From: an uncultured Ectothiorhodospiraceae bacterium
Lineage (GTDB): Bacteria > Pseudomonadota > Gammaproteobacteria > UBA9214
Length of the DNA: 39,270 bases
Direction of reading: 5' to 3'
Assembly (NCBI GenBank): GCA_947258615.1
Contig: CAMYIX010000058.1
Coordinates: forward strand, 1 to 39,270
Made by a program: the position numbers and the translations under genes. Below, one piece after another: positions 1-9,109 of the stretch (position 1 is the first letter of the stretch; every line of letters begins with the position of its first letter). The notes under the pieces are model-generated. The model was given only the letters and a program-made list of their open reading frames with translations. It was not told where the DNA came from and did not search any database.

Positions 1-1218
1 CCCCGCCTCGCCCCGCAGATAGGCAAGCTCCAGCCAGTAGTCAATGTCATCGATCAGTTCGCCGTCGGCATGCAGGCCCAGGTACAGCCGGTCCTCGTCA
101 CCGGCCTCGCGGTCATCCTGGGCAAGGAGGTAGAGCCCGGCCTCGTCGTTCTTGTTCGGTGCGAAGCGGCCGTGGACGAGGTAGTTGATCACGTTCTCAT
201 GGTCCTGGTCGTTCAGCAGATCCCGGTCGCTGCGCCGGGTGGCCGAGAACTCGGCCGCGAAGCGGGGAAAGGTGTGGAACAGGCGTATGCCGTCCAGCTC
301 CTGGTCGTAGAGCCACTCGCGCTTGTCCTGGAAACGCTGCCGTCCAAGTTTGATGGTCGAGCCCCCGGGAAGCCCCGAATAGGACAGGAAGGCCTGCTTT
401 ACCTCCAGCCGCGTTTCGTGATCCTTGCGGTCGCGGTCATCGTCCACGAAGCGCCGCGACGGCTCGACGTTGAGGTAGGCCTGCAGGTCTTCCGTCGGCG
501 TGTAGGACAGCGACAGCGACAGGATCGGTTCCAGCTTGGTCTCGTCGCGTTCCCGCTCCGAATCCAGGTCGAAGTTATCCTCGCGCTCCACCTCCAGTTC
601 GAGCTTGGCGCCGAAACTCAGATCGGGCGTCAGCCGGAAGCGGGTCTTGGGCGGGGCATCGAAGTCGAAGGCCTTGCTGAAGGGCCGCTTGCGCCCGGCG
701 GCGCTCGGCGGCTGGCTCTCGATAATGGCCATGGCCTGCGGCGCGGGAGACGGTTCGGCGGCATAGTGGATGGTCTCCGGTGCGCTGACCGGGGCCTCCT
801 CCGCGCCTGCCAGTGACGACTGCTCCGGGTCGGGATGTGTCAGGCCGGGCAGCGTCCCGCGCCCGGCATGGACCTGCTGGTATTCCCCCGGCGTTACCGT
901 CGCGATCCAGGCCCCGGGGTAGTCGTTCGCCACCCGTTCCCGTGCGCTGATGGCCGCGACCCGGCTGGCGAAAAAACCCAGCCGCAGGCGGTACCAGCGC
1001 GTGCCGTCGATGGTCTCGCGCGCGATATAGACCTGCCGGTCCGGGAACCCGGCCAGGGGAGTCAGGTCTTCCATGTTGATCGGCGAGCGGGTCGAGAGCA
1101 GGTTGAGTGCAAAGTGCTGCCCGGCGCCGGCCGGAGCCGCGAACAGGGTCCCGAGCAGGCCCAGCAAGCACAATGCATTGACGACCCGGATCGGCCACCG
1201 CATGGACAACATCCGCAT
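1..1218 (-). CDS. SPOR-domain plus AlgE-like outer-membrane beta-barrel protein (partial, runs off left edge)
   Basis: The frame is open from an ATG at 1218 to the window edge, giving 406 visible residues and no stop, so the C-terminus is missing. A hydrophobic signal peptide (residues about 10-32, ending near APAGAG) is followed by a SPOR-like module at about 33-100, with the core YRLRLGFFAS and PGAWIA. After a Pro/Ala-rich linker, the region from about 165 onward alternates charged and aromatic residues in beta-strand style. It contains KLGRQRFQDKREWLYDQ and LDGIRLFHTF, which resemble the alginate-export (AlgE) porin family. Likely role (inference): outer-membrane passage or anchoring of a polysaccharide made by the genes upstream. 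Only 5 nt separate it from the kinase gene before it, so they probably share a transcript. A second in-frame ATG lies at 1203. The SPOR module closely resembles that of the secretin at 27344-29884. Confidence 0.75.
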   Translation of the reverse strand, partial: MRMLSMRWPIRVVNALCLLGLLGTLFAAPAGAGQHFALNLLSTRSPINMEDLTPLAGFPDRQVYIARETIDGTRWYRLRLGFFASRVAAISARERVANDYPGAWIATVTPGEYQQVHAGRGTLPGLTHPDPEQSSLAGAEEAPVSAPETIHYAAEPSPAPQAMAIIESQPPSAAGRKRPFSKAFDFDAPPKTRFRLTPDLSFGAKLELEVEREDNFDLDSERERDETKLEPILSLSLSYTPTEDLQAYLNVEPSRRFVDDDRDRKDHETRLEVKQAFLSYSGLPGGSTIKLGRQRFQDKREWLYDQELDGIRLFHTFPRFAAEFSATRRSDRDLLNDQDHENVINYLVHGRFAPNKNDEAGLYLLAQDDREAGDEDRLYLGLHADGELIDDIDYWLELAYLRGEAG

Positions 1219-1223
1219 GCTAT

Positions 1224-2585
1224 TCACCCCGTTCGGCCCCGCCCCGATCGGGCGACTGCGCCGGTCTTCGGCACCCCGGCACGATCATCCAGTATCGTCC
1301 TGGCCCGTGCAAGCTGCGCCTCGATCCGTTCCGGCCAGGCGGGCTCCCGGTAGCGGAAGGGCTCGGCGGCGAGGTAGAACAGGCCGATGGCGGTATAGAG
1401 CCGGATCGCCGCCCTCGACGGCGGCTCGCTGACAGCGGCATAACCCTCGAGCAGGGCATTGGCAAAGCGTTCCATCCGCGCAGGCTGCAGATGGCCGCGC
1501 AGCACCGAGCGCTCGAGATGGGCGATGAACAGGCCCGGGTCGGTGGCGGGATCGCCCAGCCGGGCCCAGTCCAGGTCGAGGATCGTCGCCCGCGGTTCGT
1601 CGCCGATCAGCACCTGCTCGGCATTGAAATCGCCGTGCAGGGACCGCAGGATCGGGGGCGCCTCATCGAGCCGCGCCAGGCAATCCCGTGCCAGCCGCTC
1701 GGCCACGGCACGCAGTTCCGGGCACAACTGGGCGAGGGTCCCCGCCTGCGCCATGAGCCGGTCGCCTTCCGCACCGTTGCCGGGCCGCTCCAGGCATTGC
1801 GGGGTCTGCGCATGCAGCTCGGCCAGCGCGGCGCCGGTGAGTTCCAGTGCCCGGCGCTGCATGCCGCTGTCGTCCTGGCTGTCGGAGAGCAGGGTATGAA
1901 GCGACTCCCCGGGCTGCCAGTCGAAGGCCAGTACCCGGCGCGCATCCAGGTGCCCCGAGCAGGCGAGATGATGCAGGGCCCCGCGCGACGAGAAGGCCCC
2001 GGCTCCACGGCGTGCGGCGCGGTAGCCGTCCTCGTTGTAGAACTTGATGACCGCCCGCCCGCCATCCGGCGCATCCGCCCGGGCAACGTAGCGGCGCTCC
2101 GGCTTGTAACGCAGGTGCCGCAGGCGCGCCTGGCTGTATTCCGGTCGATCCGGAAACAGTGCCCGCATCAGCCTCTCCCGTTTCCCGGGCTGCTCCAGCA
2201 GACCGGTCGCCTTCAGCCGGCGATCGGTGGGAAAGACATGGAATACGATGTTCCGGGCTTCCAGGACCAGGGCGGCCTGGCCCAGCGGACCGGTATCCGC
2301 CTGCGCCAGTCTGCATGCCTTGTGCAGCTTGGCGGCGGCATCCGGGCCATAGGCCGCGGCATAGGCCCGCAGGTCATCGCCATCATCTCCGGCCGTGAGC
2401 CGAAAGGCCACGTGGCAGCGCGTTCCCGGCTTGTAATGCACGAAGTAGGGAAATAGCTGCCCGATCGCGCAATCGGGATACTCGGCCTGGAGGGCCGCGC
2501 GCAGGGCCTCGGGATCCAGCACCGTGGCCAGCCCGAGAATGGCCCGTTCGCGCCTCGCCAGCCGGGTATCCGCGGCGCTCAGCAC
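1224..2585 (-). CDS. Aminoglycoside-phosphotransferase-family (APH/ChoK-like) kinase
   Basis: This 453-residue protein has the C-terminal lobe of the APH/choline-kinase fold. The catalytic loop is H317-G-D319-F-N-A-E-Q324 and the metal-binding motif is I-L-D337-L-D339-W followed by GDPATDP. A lysine in VIKFYNE (K181) could contact ATP. The usual Asn of HxDxxxxN is replaced by Gln, a variant I associate with a subfamily rather than with loss of function. The substrate is unknown. Because it sits among glycosyltransferase and exporter genes, phosphorylation of a sugar or polysaccharide precursor is more likely than antibiotic resistance (inference). The GTG start at 2585 has a GGAG about 7 nt upstream, which supports it. 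The gene follows the broken ABC exporter by 64 nt and precedes the barrel gene by 5 nt, as in an operon. Confidence 0.75.
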   Translation of the reverse strand: MLSAADTRLARRERAILGLATVLDPEALRAALQAEYPDCAIGQLFPYFVHYKPGTRCHVAFRLTAGDDGDDLRAYAAAYGPDAAAKLHKACRLAQADTGPLGQAALVLEARNIVFHVFPTDRRLKATGLLEQPGKRERLMRALFPDRPEYSQARLRHLRYKPERRYVARADAPDGGRAVIKFYNEDGYRAARRGAGAFSSRGALHHLACSGHLDARRVLAFDWQPGESLHTLLSDSQDDSGMQRRALELTGAALAELHAQTPQCLERPGNGAEGDRLMAQAGTLAQLCPELRAVAERLARDCLARLDEAPPILRSLHGDFNAEQVLIGDEPRATILDLDWARLGDPATDPGLFIAHLERSVLRGHLQPARMERFANALLEGYAAVSEPPSRAAIRLYTAIGLFYLAAEPFRYREPAWPERIEAQLARARTILDDRAGVPKTGAVARSGRGRTG

Positions 2586-2649
2586 GGCCGCACTCCGGCC
2601 CTTCCGCGGGCAGGGGCCTGCCCGGCGGCGGCGCCCGTGGAACGGCCGC

Positions 2650-4510
2650 TCATCCGCCGACCAGCCCTTCCAGGACCGGGTACCTGCCGCCCTGCTCGAT
2701 CTGCTCGTGGTACTGCTTCAGATAGCTCTGGCGATAGAAACCGTTGCCACGCATCAGCTCGTCGTGGCTGCCGGATTCCTCGATGCGCCGGTTGCGGATC
2801 ACCAGGATGCGATCGAAGGCGCGCGAGGCCAGCAGGTCATGGGTCACCAGCAGGGTGGTCTTGCCCGCCGTGCAGTGCTCCAGCGCCTCCACCACCTCAG
2901 CGCGGTTAAGGTTGTCGAGCCCCAGGGTGGGTTCATCGAGCAGCATCACCGGGGCCTCGCATACGCTGCAGCTGTCCGCCCGAGAGGGTGGCCCCGCGCT
3001 CGCCGATCACGGTGTCGTAACCCTCGGGAAGCGCCATGATGAAGTCATGTGCATTGGCAAGCCGGGCGGCCGCCTCCACCGCGGCCGGTTCCGCGTTCAG
3101 GTCACCGTAGGCGATATTGTCGCGGATGCTGACCGCGAACAGGACGCTGTCCTGTAGCACCATGCTGAACTGGCGGCGCAGCGACTCGACCGTGTATTCC
3201 CGGATGTCGCGACCGTCGACCAGCACGCGGCCGGCGTCGGGGTCGTAGAGCCGCAGCAGCAGGGCCAGCAGCGTCGACTTGCCGCTGCCGGAGGGTCCGA
3301 CCAGGGCCACGCGTTCGCCCGGCTCAATGCGGATATCGATCCCGGACAGCGCCGGCTTGCCGGGGCGATAGCCGAACGACACCTGGTCGAAGCGAATGCG
3401 GCCTGTGAGCGCACCGGCCTCCACGGCATCCGGGCGGTCGAGGATCTCGGGCGTCGTGTCGAGCACCTCCAGGATACGCTCGCCGGAGGCCGTTGCCCGG
3501 GCAATCCGGGTCAGGTATTTCGCCACCTGGCGCATGGGCCGGAACACGAACTTGAGATAGGTGATAAACAGGATCAGCGTCCCGGGTGTGATCGCACCCG
3601 CGACCACTAGGTAGACACCGCGCCACAGCACCAGGGCGGTGGCCACGGCCAGGATGATGTCCACCTTGCGCTCCAGGCTGGCCGAGAGCCGCTGCGCCTG
3701 GGCGCCCTGTTTCAGGCTCTTTTTATTCTGGCGGGCGAAGGCCTTCTCCTGCAGTGAACCCAGCGACAGGGCCTGTACGTACTTGATGGCGCCGATCACC
3801 TCGGCGGTGGCCGCCGCCAGTGCGCCGTCGCGCTTGCGCTGCTCGCGCACCACCTTCTGGATGGAGCGGCTGGCCCGCACCGTGGAGAGATAGAACAGCG
3901 GAAGCACGGCCAGCGGTATCAGCGCCAGCGTCCAGTCGAACCAGAACATGACCCCGAACATGGCCACCAGGGTCAGCAGGTTGGCGACCAGCGGCAGCAG
4001 GGCGGTCACGGCGGTGTCGCGCAGCCGCTCCACGTCGTAGGTGAAGCGCGTGACCAGATCACCGCTCCTGGCCTGGTTGTGATAGCGCAGGGAGAGCCGC
4101 TGCAAGTGGCTGAACATCCGGGCCCGAATATCGGTGATGATGCGGGTCGCCGCCAGGGCCATGCCCACCCGGGAATAGTACTCGCCGATAGCGCGCAGGG
4201 TCGTGAAGGCAACCAGGACCAGGACCAGCGTCCCCAGCAGCAGCCCGGTGTCGTCCAGGAAACCGGGCGGCTGCAGCGCGGAGAGCGCGGCGCTGCCATC
4301 CGCGGGGTCCGGCGGGATGATGATCCAGTCGAATATCAGTTTCAGCGGCCAGGGTTCCAGCACCCGGGCGGCGATGGAAAACAGCAGCACCAGCAGGGAC
4401 AGGCCAAGCATCGGGCCCTGCTGCCGGATCTGCGGCCAAAAGGCCCGCCCCAGGCGCCTTAGGCCCGGCAGGATCTCCTTCAGTGGGACGGTCTTGCGGG
4501 AGCGCGCCAT
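2650..4510 (-). pseudogene. ABC exporter (fused membrane and ATPase domains), disrupted by deletion/frameshift
   Basis: The first frame (2933-4510, 525 codons) has an MsbA-like six-helix membrane domain (about residues 30-320) and an ATPase domain with Walker A GPSGSGKST, a Q-loop region (MVLQDSVLF) and the signature LSGGQLQR. It then runs into unrelated residues and stops. The rest of the ATPase continues in another frame (2650-2949) with VMLLDEPT (Walker B), LVTHD (H-loop) and a normal C-terminus. At about 2960/2961 the sequence passes from CAG CGT AT straight into GC GAG GCC CCG GTG ATG. Compared with the usual nine codons between QR and EAPVMLLDEP, about 23 nt are missing, a non-multiple of three. 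The family role is ATP-driven export of lipid-linked or polymer substrates, which fits the glycosyltransferase neighbours. It is either a real null allele or a sequencing/assembly error; the rest of the gene is not decayed. Confidence 0.85.
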
Positions 4511-4514
4511 GACA

Positions 4515-5732
4515 TCACGACGGTTGACCGGCCCTCACTTCGACGACGCAGGGTGCGGGGGGCTGCATGACCTGATTGTAGACCTTCAGCCAGTTCTCCT
4601 GCTCGCGTTCAGGGGCCAGGTCGGTGAGCGCCTTGCGCCGCGCCGCCTCGCCGAGGCGCCGCTGCAGCGCCGGGTCCGTGGCAAGGCGTCCCAGGGCCTC
4701 GACCAGGTCCCCGGTATGGCCCGGGCGGACCACCAGGGCGTTTTCCCCGTGCTTGAGGATCTCGCCGATGGCATCGGCGCTGGAACCGACGATCGCCTTG
4801 CCGGCCAGCATGGCCTCCATCAGGGCATTGGGGCAGCCGTCGCGCAGCGAGGGGATGGTGAAAATATCGCTGACATGGTGGTAGCCGAGCGCCTGCTCGC
4901 GCGGCAGCCGGCCGGTGACCATGATGCGCTCCGCGATGCCGCTGTTGCGCAAGAAGGCCTCCCAGTGCGCCTTTTCCTTGGCAATGAAATCGCCGACCAG
5001 CAGCAGGCTGAGGTCAATCTCGCGCGCCAGCTCGGTGCAGGCCCAGACCAGGTAATCGATGCCCTTCTTGTCGCGCAGGTTGCCGAAGGTGCTGATGACC
5101 GTCTCGCCGAGTTCGCTACCGGTCGGGGGCCGCGCGACGTCCCCGAAGTCGATGGGGGCGATGGAGTTCCAGAACGCCGAGGTGCGCCCGCGCGCCAAGG
5201 GTGCGAGGATATGCGCGCGCCGCTCCAGTTCCCGGCTCACGAAGGTCAGCCAGTCGGAATGCTCCAGCGACCACTGGATCTGGCTGTACTGCTTCGGGTC
5301 GAACACGTTGCGGTGCAGGTCCGCGCCGCGGATGCTGTTGATCACGGGCCGGCCCACCTCCCTGGCCAGCAGGGTGGTCAGGAAGCCGGTCTCGTTGAGA
5401 TAAAAGCCGTGGAACACGTCAAAGCGTTCCTGCTCGTGCAGCCTGCGCAGGGCGGCGTAGACATCGCTCATGAATTCCTGGGTGGCGCTGGACTTGCCCC
5501 GCGAGACGGACTGGTAACGGTGCACGATGAGGCCCTCCTCCGGGCTCGTCAGGAAACCCTTCCTGTCGGAGTCCGCTCCCGCCTCGTGGCGCCGCTTGCT
5601 ATGGAAGACCACCACGTGGACCTCGTGGCCGAGTGCGGCCAGCATGCTGCCGATACGCTTGACGGACACGCCAACCCCGCCGACATCGGGCGGGAACTCC
5701 AGTGTCGTGATACAGATTTTCATGTTAGCCAT
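4515..5732 (-). CDS. Glycosyltransferase family 4 (GT-B fold)
   Basis: This protein of about 405 residues begins MANMKICITTLEFPPDVGG, with the glycine-rich N-terminal loop typical of GT4 enzymes (PPDVGGVGVSVKRI). The C-terminal donor-binding half has FGNLRDKKGIDYL, GRLPREQALGYH and the EX7E-type segment around PNALMEAMLAGKAIVGS, which binds the nucleotide-sugar. It probably adds a sugar to a lipid-linked or polymer acceptor at the inner membrane face. The ATG at 5732 is chosen because AAGGA lies 9 nt upstream; a second ATG at 5723 is possible, and the longer open frame to 5810 lies inside the upstream gene. The start overlaps the end of the preceding glycosyltransferase (stop at 5725), and its own stop is 4 nt from the exporter start. 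The genes are therefore probably translationally coupled in a polysaccharide operon. Confidence 0.85.
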   Translation of the reverse strand: MANMKICITTLEFPPDVGGVGVSVKRIGSMLAALGHEVHVVVFHSKRRHEAGADSDRKGFLTSPEEGLIVHRYQSVSRGKSSATQEFMSDVYAALRRLHEQERFDVFHGFYLNETGFLTTLLAREVGRPVINSIRGADLHRNVFDPKQYSQIQWSLEHSDWLTFVSRELERRAHILAPLARGRTSAFWNSIAPIDFGDVARPPTGSELGETVISTFGNLRDKKGIDYLVWACTELAREIDLSLLLVGDFIAKEKAHWEAFLRNSGIAERIMVTGRLPREQALGYHHVSDIFTIPSLRDGCPNALMEAMLAGKAIVGSSADAIGEILKHGENALVVRPGHTGDLVEALGRLATDPALQRRLGEAARRKALTDLAPEREQENWLKVYNQVMQPPAPCVVEVRAGQPS

Positions 5733-6900
5733 GGTTGCCCATCCTTGTGAGGTTATCGCTTTCCGAAGACCTGATGAACTCATCCAGCACGCGGGTGCTG
5801 GTAGCCACACCGTCGATATCGATGGCCGCCTGCACCGGCGCCCGTCCGAGGCAGGCGACCACCCGCTCGGCGAACACCGCCGGTTCCAGGTCGGGCGGGC
5901 GCAGGACGTCGACCACCCTGAGCCGGCCGAGCTTCTCCACCCGCTCCACCTGGTCCATGCCGCCGTTGTTGCTGCAGCCGAGCATCAGGGCGCGCACCCC
6001 TGTGGCCAGCACATTCATGGTGGTGTTGTAGCCGCCCATGCTGATCGAGAGTGACGCCCGGGCCAACCGCTGGTGCAGGTCCGGGGTGAAGCGCGCCACC
6101 CGCAGGTTCTCCACCCCGGCGGCCAGATCCTGCAGGCGCGCGGCCACGTCCTCCGGGCAGAACGGGCCGGTGTAGAGTTCGATGCGGTGCGGAATGCGCC
6201 CGGCAAGCAGGGGTGCCGCCCGGACCACGGCCTCGGCCAGCTCGTGTCCGAAACGGCCGCCGCCGATGCTGGCGATGATGGTGTCCGTCTGCGCATCCGG
6301 CGCCCGTTCCACGGGCGGGACAACATAGCCGGTATAGACCTCCTGTGCCCGCAACTGATCCAGCGCGGCGAAGGAATCGTGCAACGACTGGAAGCCCGGA
6401 TCGCTGTGCACCAGCAACAGGTCGAAGTAACGATTCATTAGCTTCCGGACCTTGCGTTCGTAGGCCGCCTGATCGCTGCGCCCGACCAGGATGTCGCGCA
6501 GGCTGCAGACAATGCGGGCACCGCGCTGTTTCGCACGATCGAGCAGGGGCTCGAGTTCGGGACCGAACTGACGCCGTCCGAAGGGATAGAGCTCCACCAG
6601 CACGATGGCGGGCGCGGTCCGCTCCAGGGCATCGAGCATGATGTCCCGGCGCCGCTCGAAGGCCTGCTCCAGGCTCAGTGCCGGGTCGGCCGGTGTCAGG
6701 GTGGTGAACTCGGCATCGCTGCTGATGGCCGGCAGATGGATCATATTGATCCCGTCCGGCACCGGCAATTCCGGTATCAGTTCCCCACCGTGGAGAAAGT
6801 GGACCTCGAAGCGCCGGCTCAGGCCTTCTGCAATGCGCAGACTGCGTATGGTATGCCCGATGCCGAGGCTGCTCTGACAGTAGAAGAGGATCTTCTTCAC
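5725..6900 (-). CDS. COG4671-like (GT28-type) glycosyltransferase, copy 2
   Basis: This 391-residue protein begins MKKILFYCQSSLGIGHTIRS, a nucleotide-sugar-binding start seen in the COG4671 predicted glycosyltransferases, which are distantly related to MurG/GT28. The C-terminal half has the glycine-rich IIASIGGGRFGHELAEAV and a SISMGGYNTTMNVL segment, which matches the donor-site loop of this class. It is homologous to the neighbouring upstream gene (copy 1 at 6914-8239): both have GH near the N-terminus and MGGYNT in the C-terminal half, so they look like an old tandem duplication. No membrane segment is visible. The donor and acceptor sugars cannot be read from the sequence. It lies 13 nt downstream of copy 1 and overlaps the GT4 gene, indicating one operon. 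Confidence 0.8.
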   Translation of the reverse strand: MKKILFYCQSSLGIGHTIRSLRIAEGLSRRFEVHFLHGGELIPELPVPDGINMIHLPAISSDAEFTTLTPADPALSLEQAFERRRDIMLDALERTAPAIVLVELYPFGRRQFGPELEPLLDRAKQRGARIVCSLRDILVGRSDQAAYERKVRKLMNRYFDLLLVHSDPGFQSLHDSFAALDQLRAQEVYTGYVVPPVERAPDAQTDTIIASIGGGRFGHELAEAVVRAAPLLAGRIPHRIELYTGPFCPEDVAARLQDLAAGVENLRVARFTPDLHQRLARASLSISMGGYNTTMNVLATGVRALMLGCSNNGGMDQVERVEKLGRLRVVDVLRPPDLEPAVFAERVVACLGRAPVQAAIDIDGVATSTRVLDEFIRSSESDNLTRMGNHG

Positions 6901-6913
6901 AGCGCGCGCCGGT

Positions 6914-8239
6914 TCAGGAGGCGACCGTCAGGTCTTGCACCCTGAGCTGTTCCTGCAGCAGCCGCTGCAGGCGCGACAGGCCGTTGAAGCTGATCAGCTC
7001 GCTGGCGCGGGGTAGCGGATGCGCCGGTTCCCCCACCCAGCGGCTGATCAACGCGGGAGTGAGTTTCTCGGGCAGCGCCATATCCAACAGGCCCAGCGCT
7101 GCAAGACGCTCGGCCCGGATCAGCTGCTCGCGCCGCGGGAGTATGCGCGGCACGATCAGCGCCCGCTTCTGCAGTGAGAGGATCTCGGAAACGGTGTTGT
7201 AGCCGCCCATGGAGACCACGGCATCGGCGTGCATCAGCAGCCGCAGGGGCTCGGGATGGTATTCCAGCACCTGCAGTTGCGGCCGGTTCGCGGCATGGGC
7301 GGCCAGCTTCTGCTTCATGTTCGCGGGCATGAACGGGCCGGTCAGGATCAGCGCACCCATGCCCTCAGGCAGCGTGGCCTCGGCAACCGCCCGCGCCAGC
7401 GCGGCGCCGTCCTGGCCGCCGCCGGCCATGCACAGCAGCATCTCGCCGAGCGGCAGCTCGACACCGGCGTGTGGTGCTCCGCAGCCGGATGCCGACAGAT
7501 TGTCCAGGTTGCGCTCCAGATACCCGGTAAAGCACAGCTTGGCGGCGATGCGCTCCGAAAGACCGTACTCCTGCACGGGATCGAAGACGCGCGGGTCCCC
7601 GTAGACCCAGACGGCATCATAATAGCGCTCGACCCAGGCCGCGTTGTCACGCCGCCGCCATTCGGCTACCACGGTCTCCGGGCTGTCGAGGACATCCCGC
7701 AGGCCGAGAATACAGCGGGTACCGCCGCGCCCCTCCAGGAAGCGCAGGGCCTCGTCGAGTTCCCCGTTGGCCCCGCGCGGCACGTTGTCCACGATCAGCA
7801 CATCGGGATCGAAGGCCTCGAGCGCGCCGCGAATGCTCCCCGAGCGCAGGGCCGTCAGCTCCCCCAGCGGCAGGTCGAGGTTGCGTGATCGGTAACCCCC
7901 GTCGATGTCCTTGTGGATCGCCGGCAGGGTGAGGCAGTCCACCCCCGGTGGCAGGGACAGGCCGGCCACCAGATTCGCCCCCGTGACCAGCAGCACGTTG
8001 GCGCGCAGCCCCGGCCCCGCCAGGGCACGGGCGATGGTCAGGTTGCGCCGGGCATGGCCGAGGCCCATGGTGTCGTGGGAATAGAGCACGATGCGCGGGG
8101 GCCGCGCATGACTGACCCGCTCCATCGCGGGCCGCGCACGGGCGTGCCCGGCCCGATCGCCGGACTCTGCAGTGGCGTTCCGGGTCATGCCGCCCGTGAG
8201 GGACTGTGCTTGCTGTCCAGGGATTTTATTCTTGGTCAT
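6914..8239 (-). CDS. COG4671-like (GT28-type) glycosyltransferase, copy 1
   Basis: This protein of up to 441 residues has a core starting PPRIVLYSHDTMGLGHARRN at about residue 48. It continues with the same layout as its neighbour: a GH loop, LLVTGANLVAGL, a DVLIVDNVPRG segment and the donor-site loop VVSMGGYNTVSEIL near residue 345. The N-terminal 45 residues are polar and low in pattern, so the true start may be an internal ATG (for example 8188); the ATG at 8239 has no strong ribosome-binding site. As the first gene of the minus-strand polysaccharide cluster, it follows about 1 kb of non-coding DNA. Its likely role is transfer of a sugar in surface-polysaccharide or glycolipid synthesis (inference from family and context). 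Confidence 0.78.
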   Translation of the reverse strand: MTKNKIPGQQAQSLTGGMTRNATAESGDRAGHARARPAMERVSHARPPRIVLYSHDTMGLGHARRNLTIARALAGPGLRANVLLVTGANLVAGLSLPPGVDCLTLPAIHKDIDGGYRSRNLDLPLGELTALRSGSIRGALEAFDPDVLIVDNVPRGANGELDEALRFLEGRGGTRCILGLRDVLDSPETVVAEWRRRDNAAWVERYYDAVWVYGDPRVFDPVQEYGLSERIAAKLCFTGYLERNLDNLSASGCGAPHAGVELPLGEMLLCMAGGGQDGAALARAVAEATLPEGMGALILTGPFMPANMKQKLAAHAANRPQLQVLEYHPEPLRLLMHADAVVSMGGYNTVSEILSLQKRALIVPRILPRREQLIRAERLAALGLLDMALPEKLTPALISRWVGEPAHPLPRASELISFNGLSRLQRLLQEQLRVQDLTVAS

Positions 8240-8633
8240 CCGTTCAATCTGCCGGGTTTAATATGCATCCTTGCAGTTGCGTAGACCGATTCATCCTGGA
8301 TCGGGTAATGGAGGCACCGCGTCCGAGCCGACGCGTTGCCTTTTGTACAGCAGGTTTCATATCGACACCGGCGGCAGTTCCCTGAAGCCGGCCGCTGACG
8401 GCGGGTCCGGGATCAAGCGGGTGCTGTTACCGAATGGGCAACGCTCGTTAAAACGGGCCGCGGGCACGTCCGGGTGGCAGGCAAATATCATCAAAGTCCT
8501 TCAAGTGATACCGCTGTTGTTATTGTTCTTTGTCGTCCCGGTTCCCGGCCCTGCGACGGGACCGCGTCAACGGGATGAGCGTAATGTTATGTACAACTAC
8601 TTAATGGAAGCGCTGATTGATAAACAAAGTCAG

Positions 8634-8785
8634 GTCATTGCGAGCGTAGCGCGGCAATCTCATCCTTTGGAATCCGTCTCTTGGAGATTGCTTCGTCACT
8701 GGCCGCTTCCGGCTTGGCCCAGGCCAGTCTCTCGACCGGTTCCCGGTCTCACCTTCTCCCTGTACATCGTGTTTCTTGCAATGAC
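8634..8785. repeat. MITE-like palindromic repeat, family A (GTCATTGCGAG ends)
   Basis: The element starts GTCATTGCGAG and ends CTTGCAATGAC; these ends are inverted repeats matching at 10 of 11 positions. Internally it has GCGGCAATCTC and GGAGATTGCTTCGTCA, again inverted. A related element is at 23744-23827. Such GTCATTGCGAG repeats are widespread in intergenic DNA of proteobacteria (established in general; copy number here is unknown). Confidence 0.7.
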
Positions 8786-8955
8786 GAATTAATCAGGGCC
8801 TCCTTAATATATATTGGATAATTTTCCCACAAAAAAGTCAATAATTTAACGCAAAATAGTGTTACAAGACCTGGGGCGATTGAACCGCTCCACGGCACCG
8901 CCTTTTATTAATTTATAATCAAGTGCTTAAGTAGCATTTGATAAATTTACCTTGC

Positions 8956-9022
8956 GTCATTCCGGCGCAAGCCGGAATCCAGCGACCGTCAGACAAACAA
9001 GTCCCGGATGAAGCCATTTTTG
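8956..9022. repeat. Partial copy of repeat family B (GTCATTCCGG)
   Basis: The segment begins GTCATTCCGGCGCAAGCCGG, identical to the start of the two full 87-bp family B elements, but has no right-hand CCGGAATGAC end. It directly abuts the full copy at 9023, so it looks like a truncated tandem duplicate. Confidence 0.6.
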
Positions 9023-9109
9023 GTCATTCCGGCGCAAGCCGGGATCCAACGACCGCCAGATAAACAACAGTTGGATACCGGGTCTACGCTACGCTCGGCA
9101 CGGAATGAC
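9023..9109. repeat. MITE-like repeat family B, 87-bp copy
   Basis: It starts GTCATTCCGGCGCAAGCCGG and ends CGGAATGAC, forming terminal inverted repeats. The length is 87 bp, the same as the copy at 23640-23726. The middle contains GGATACCGGGTCT, matching GGATTCCGGGTCT in the other copy. Confidence 0.7.

Noticed and set aside
1224..2585. An antibiotic-resistance aminoglycoside phosphotransferase
   Set aside because: The APH fold is shared by many sugar and small-molecule kinases; the HGDF-x3-Q loop and the polysaccharide context do not support resistance.
8271..8792. A 173-codon open frame in the non-coding gap
   Set aside because: It has no family resemblance, no good ribosome-binding site, and it runs through a repeat element.
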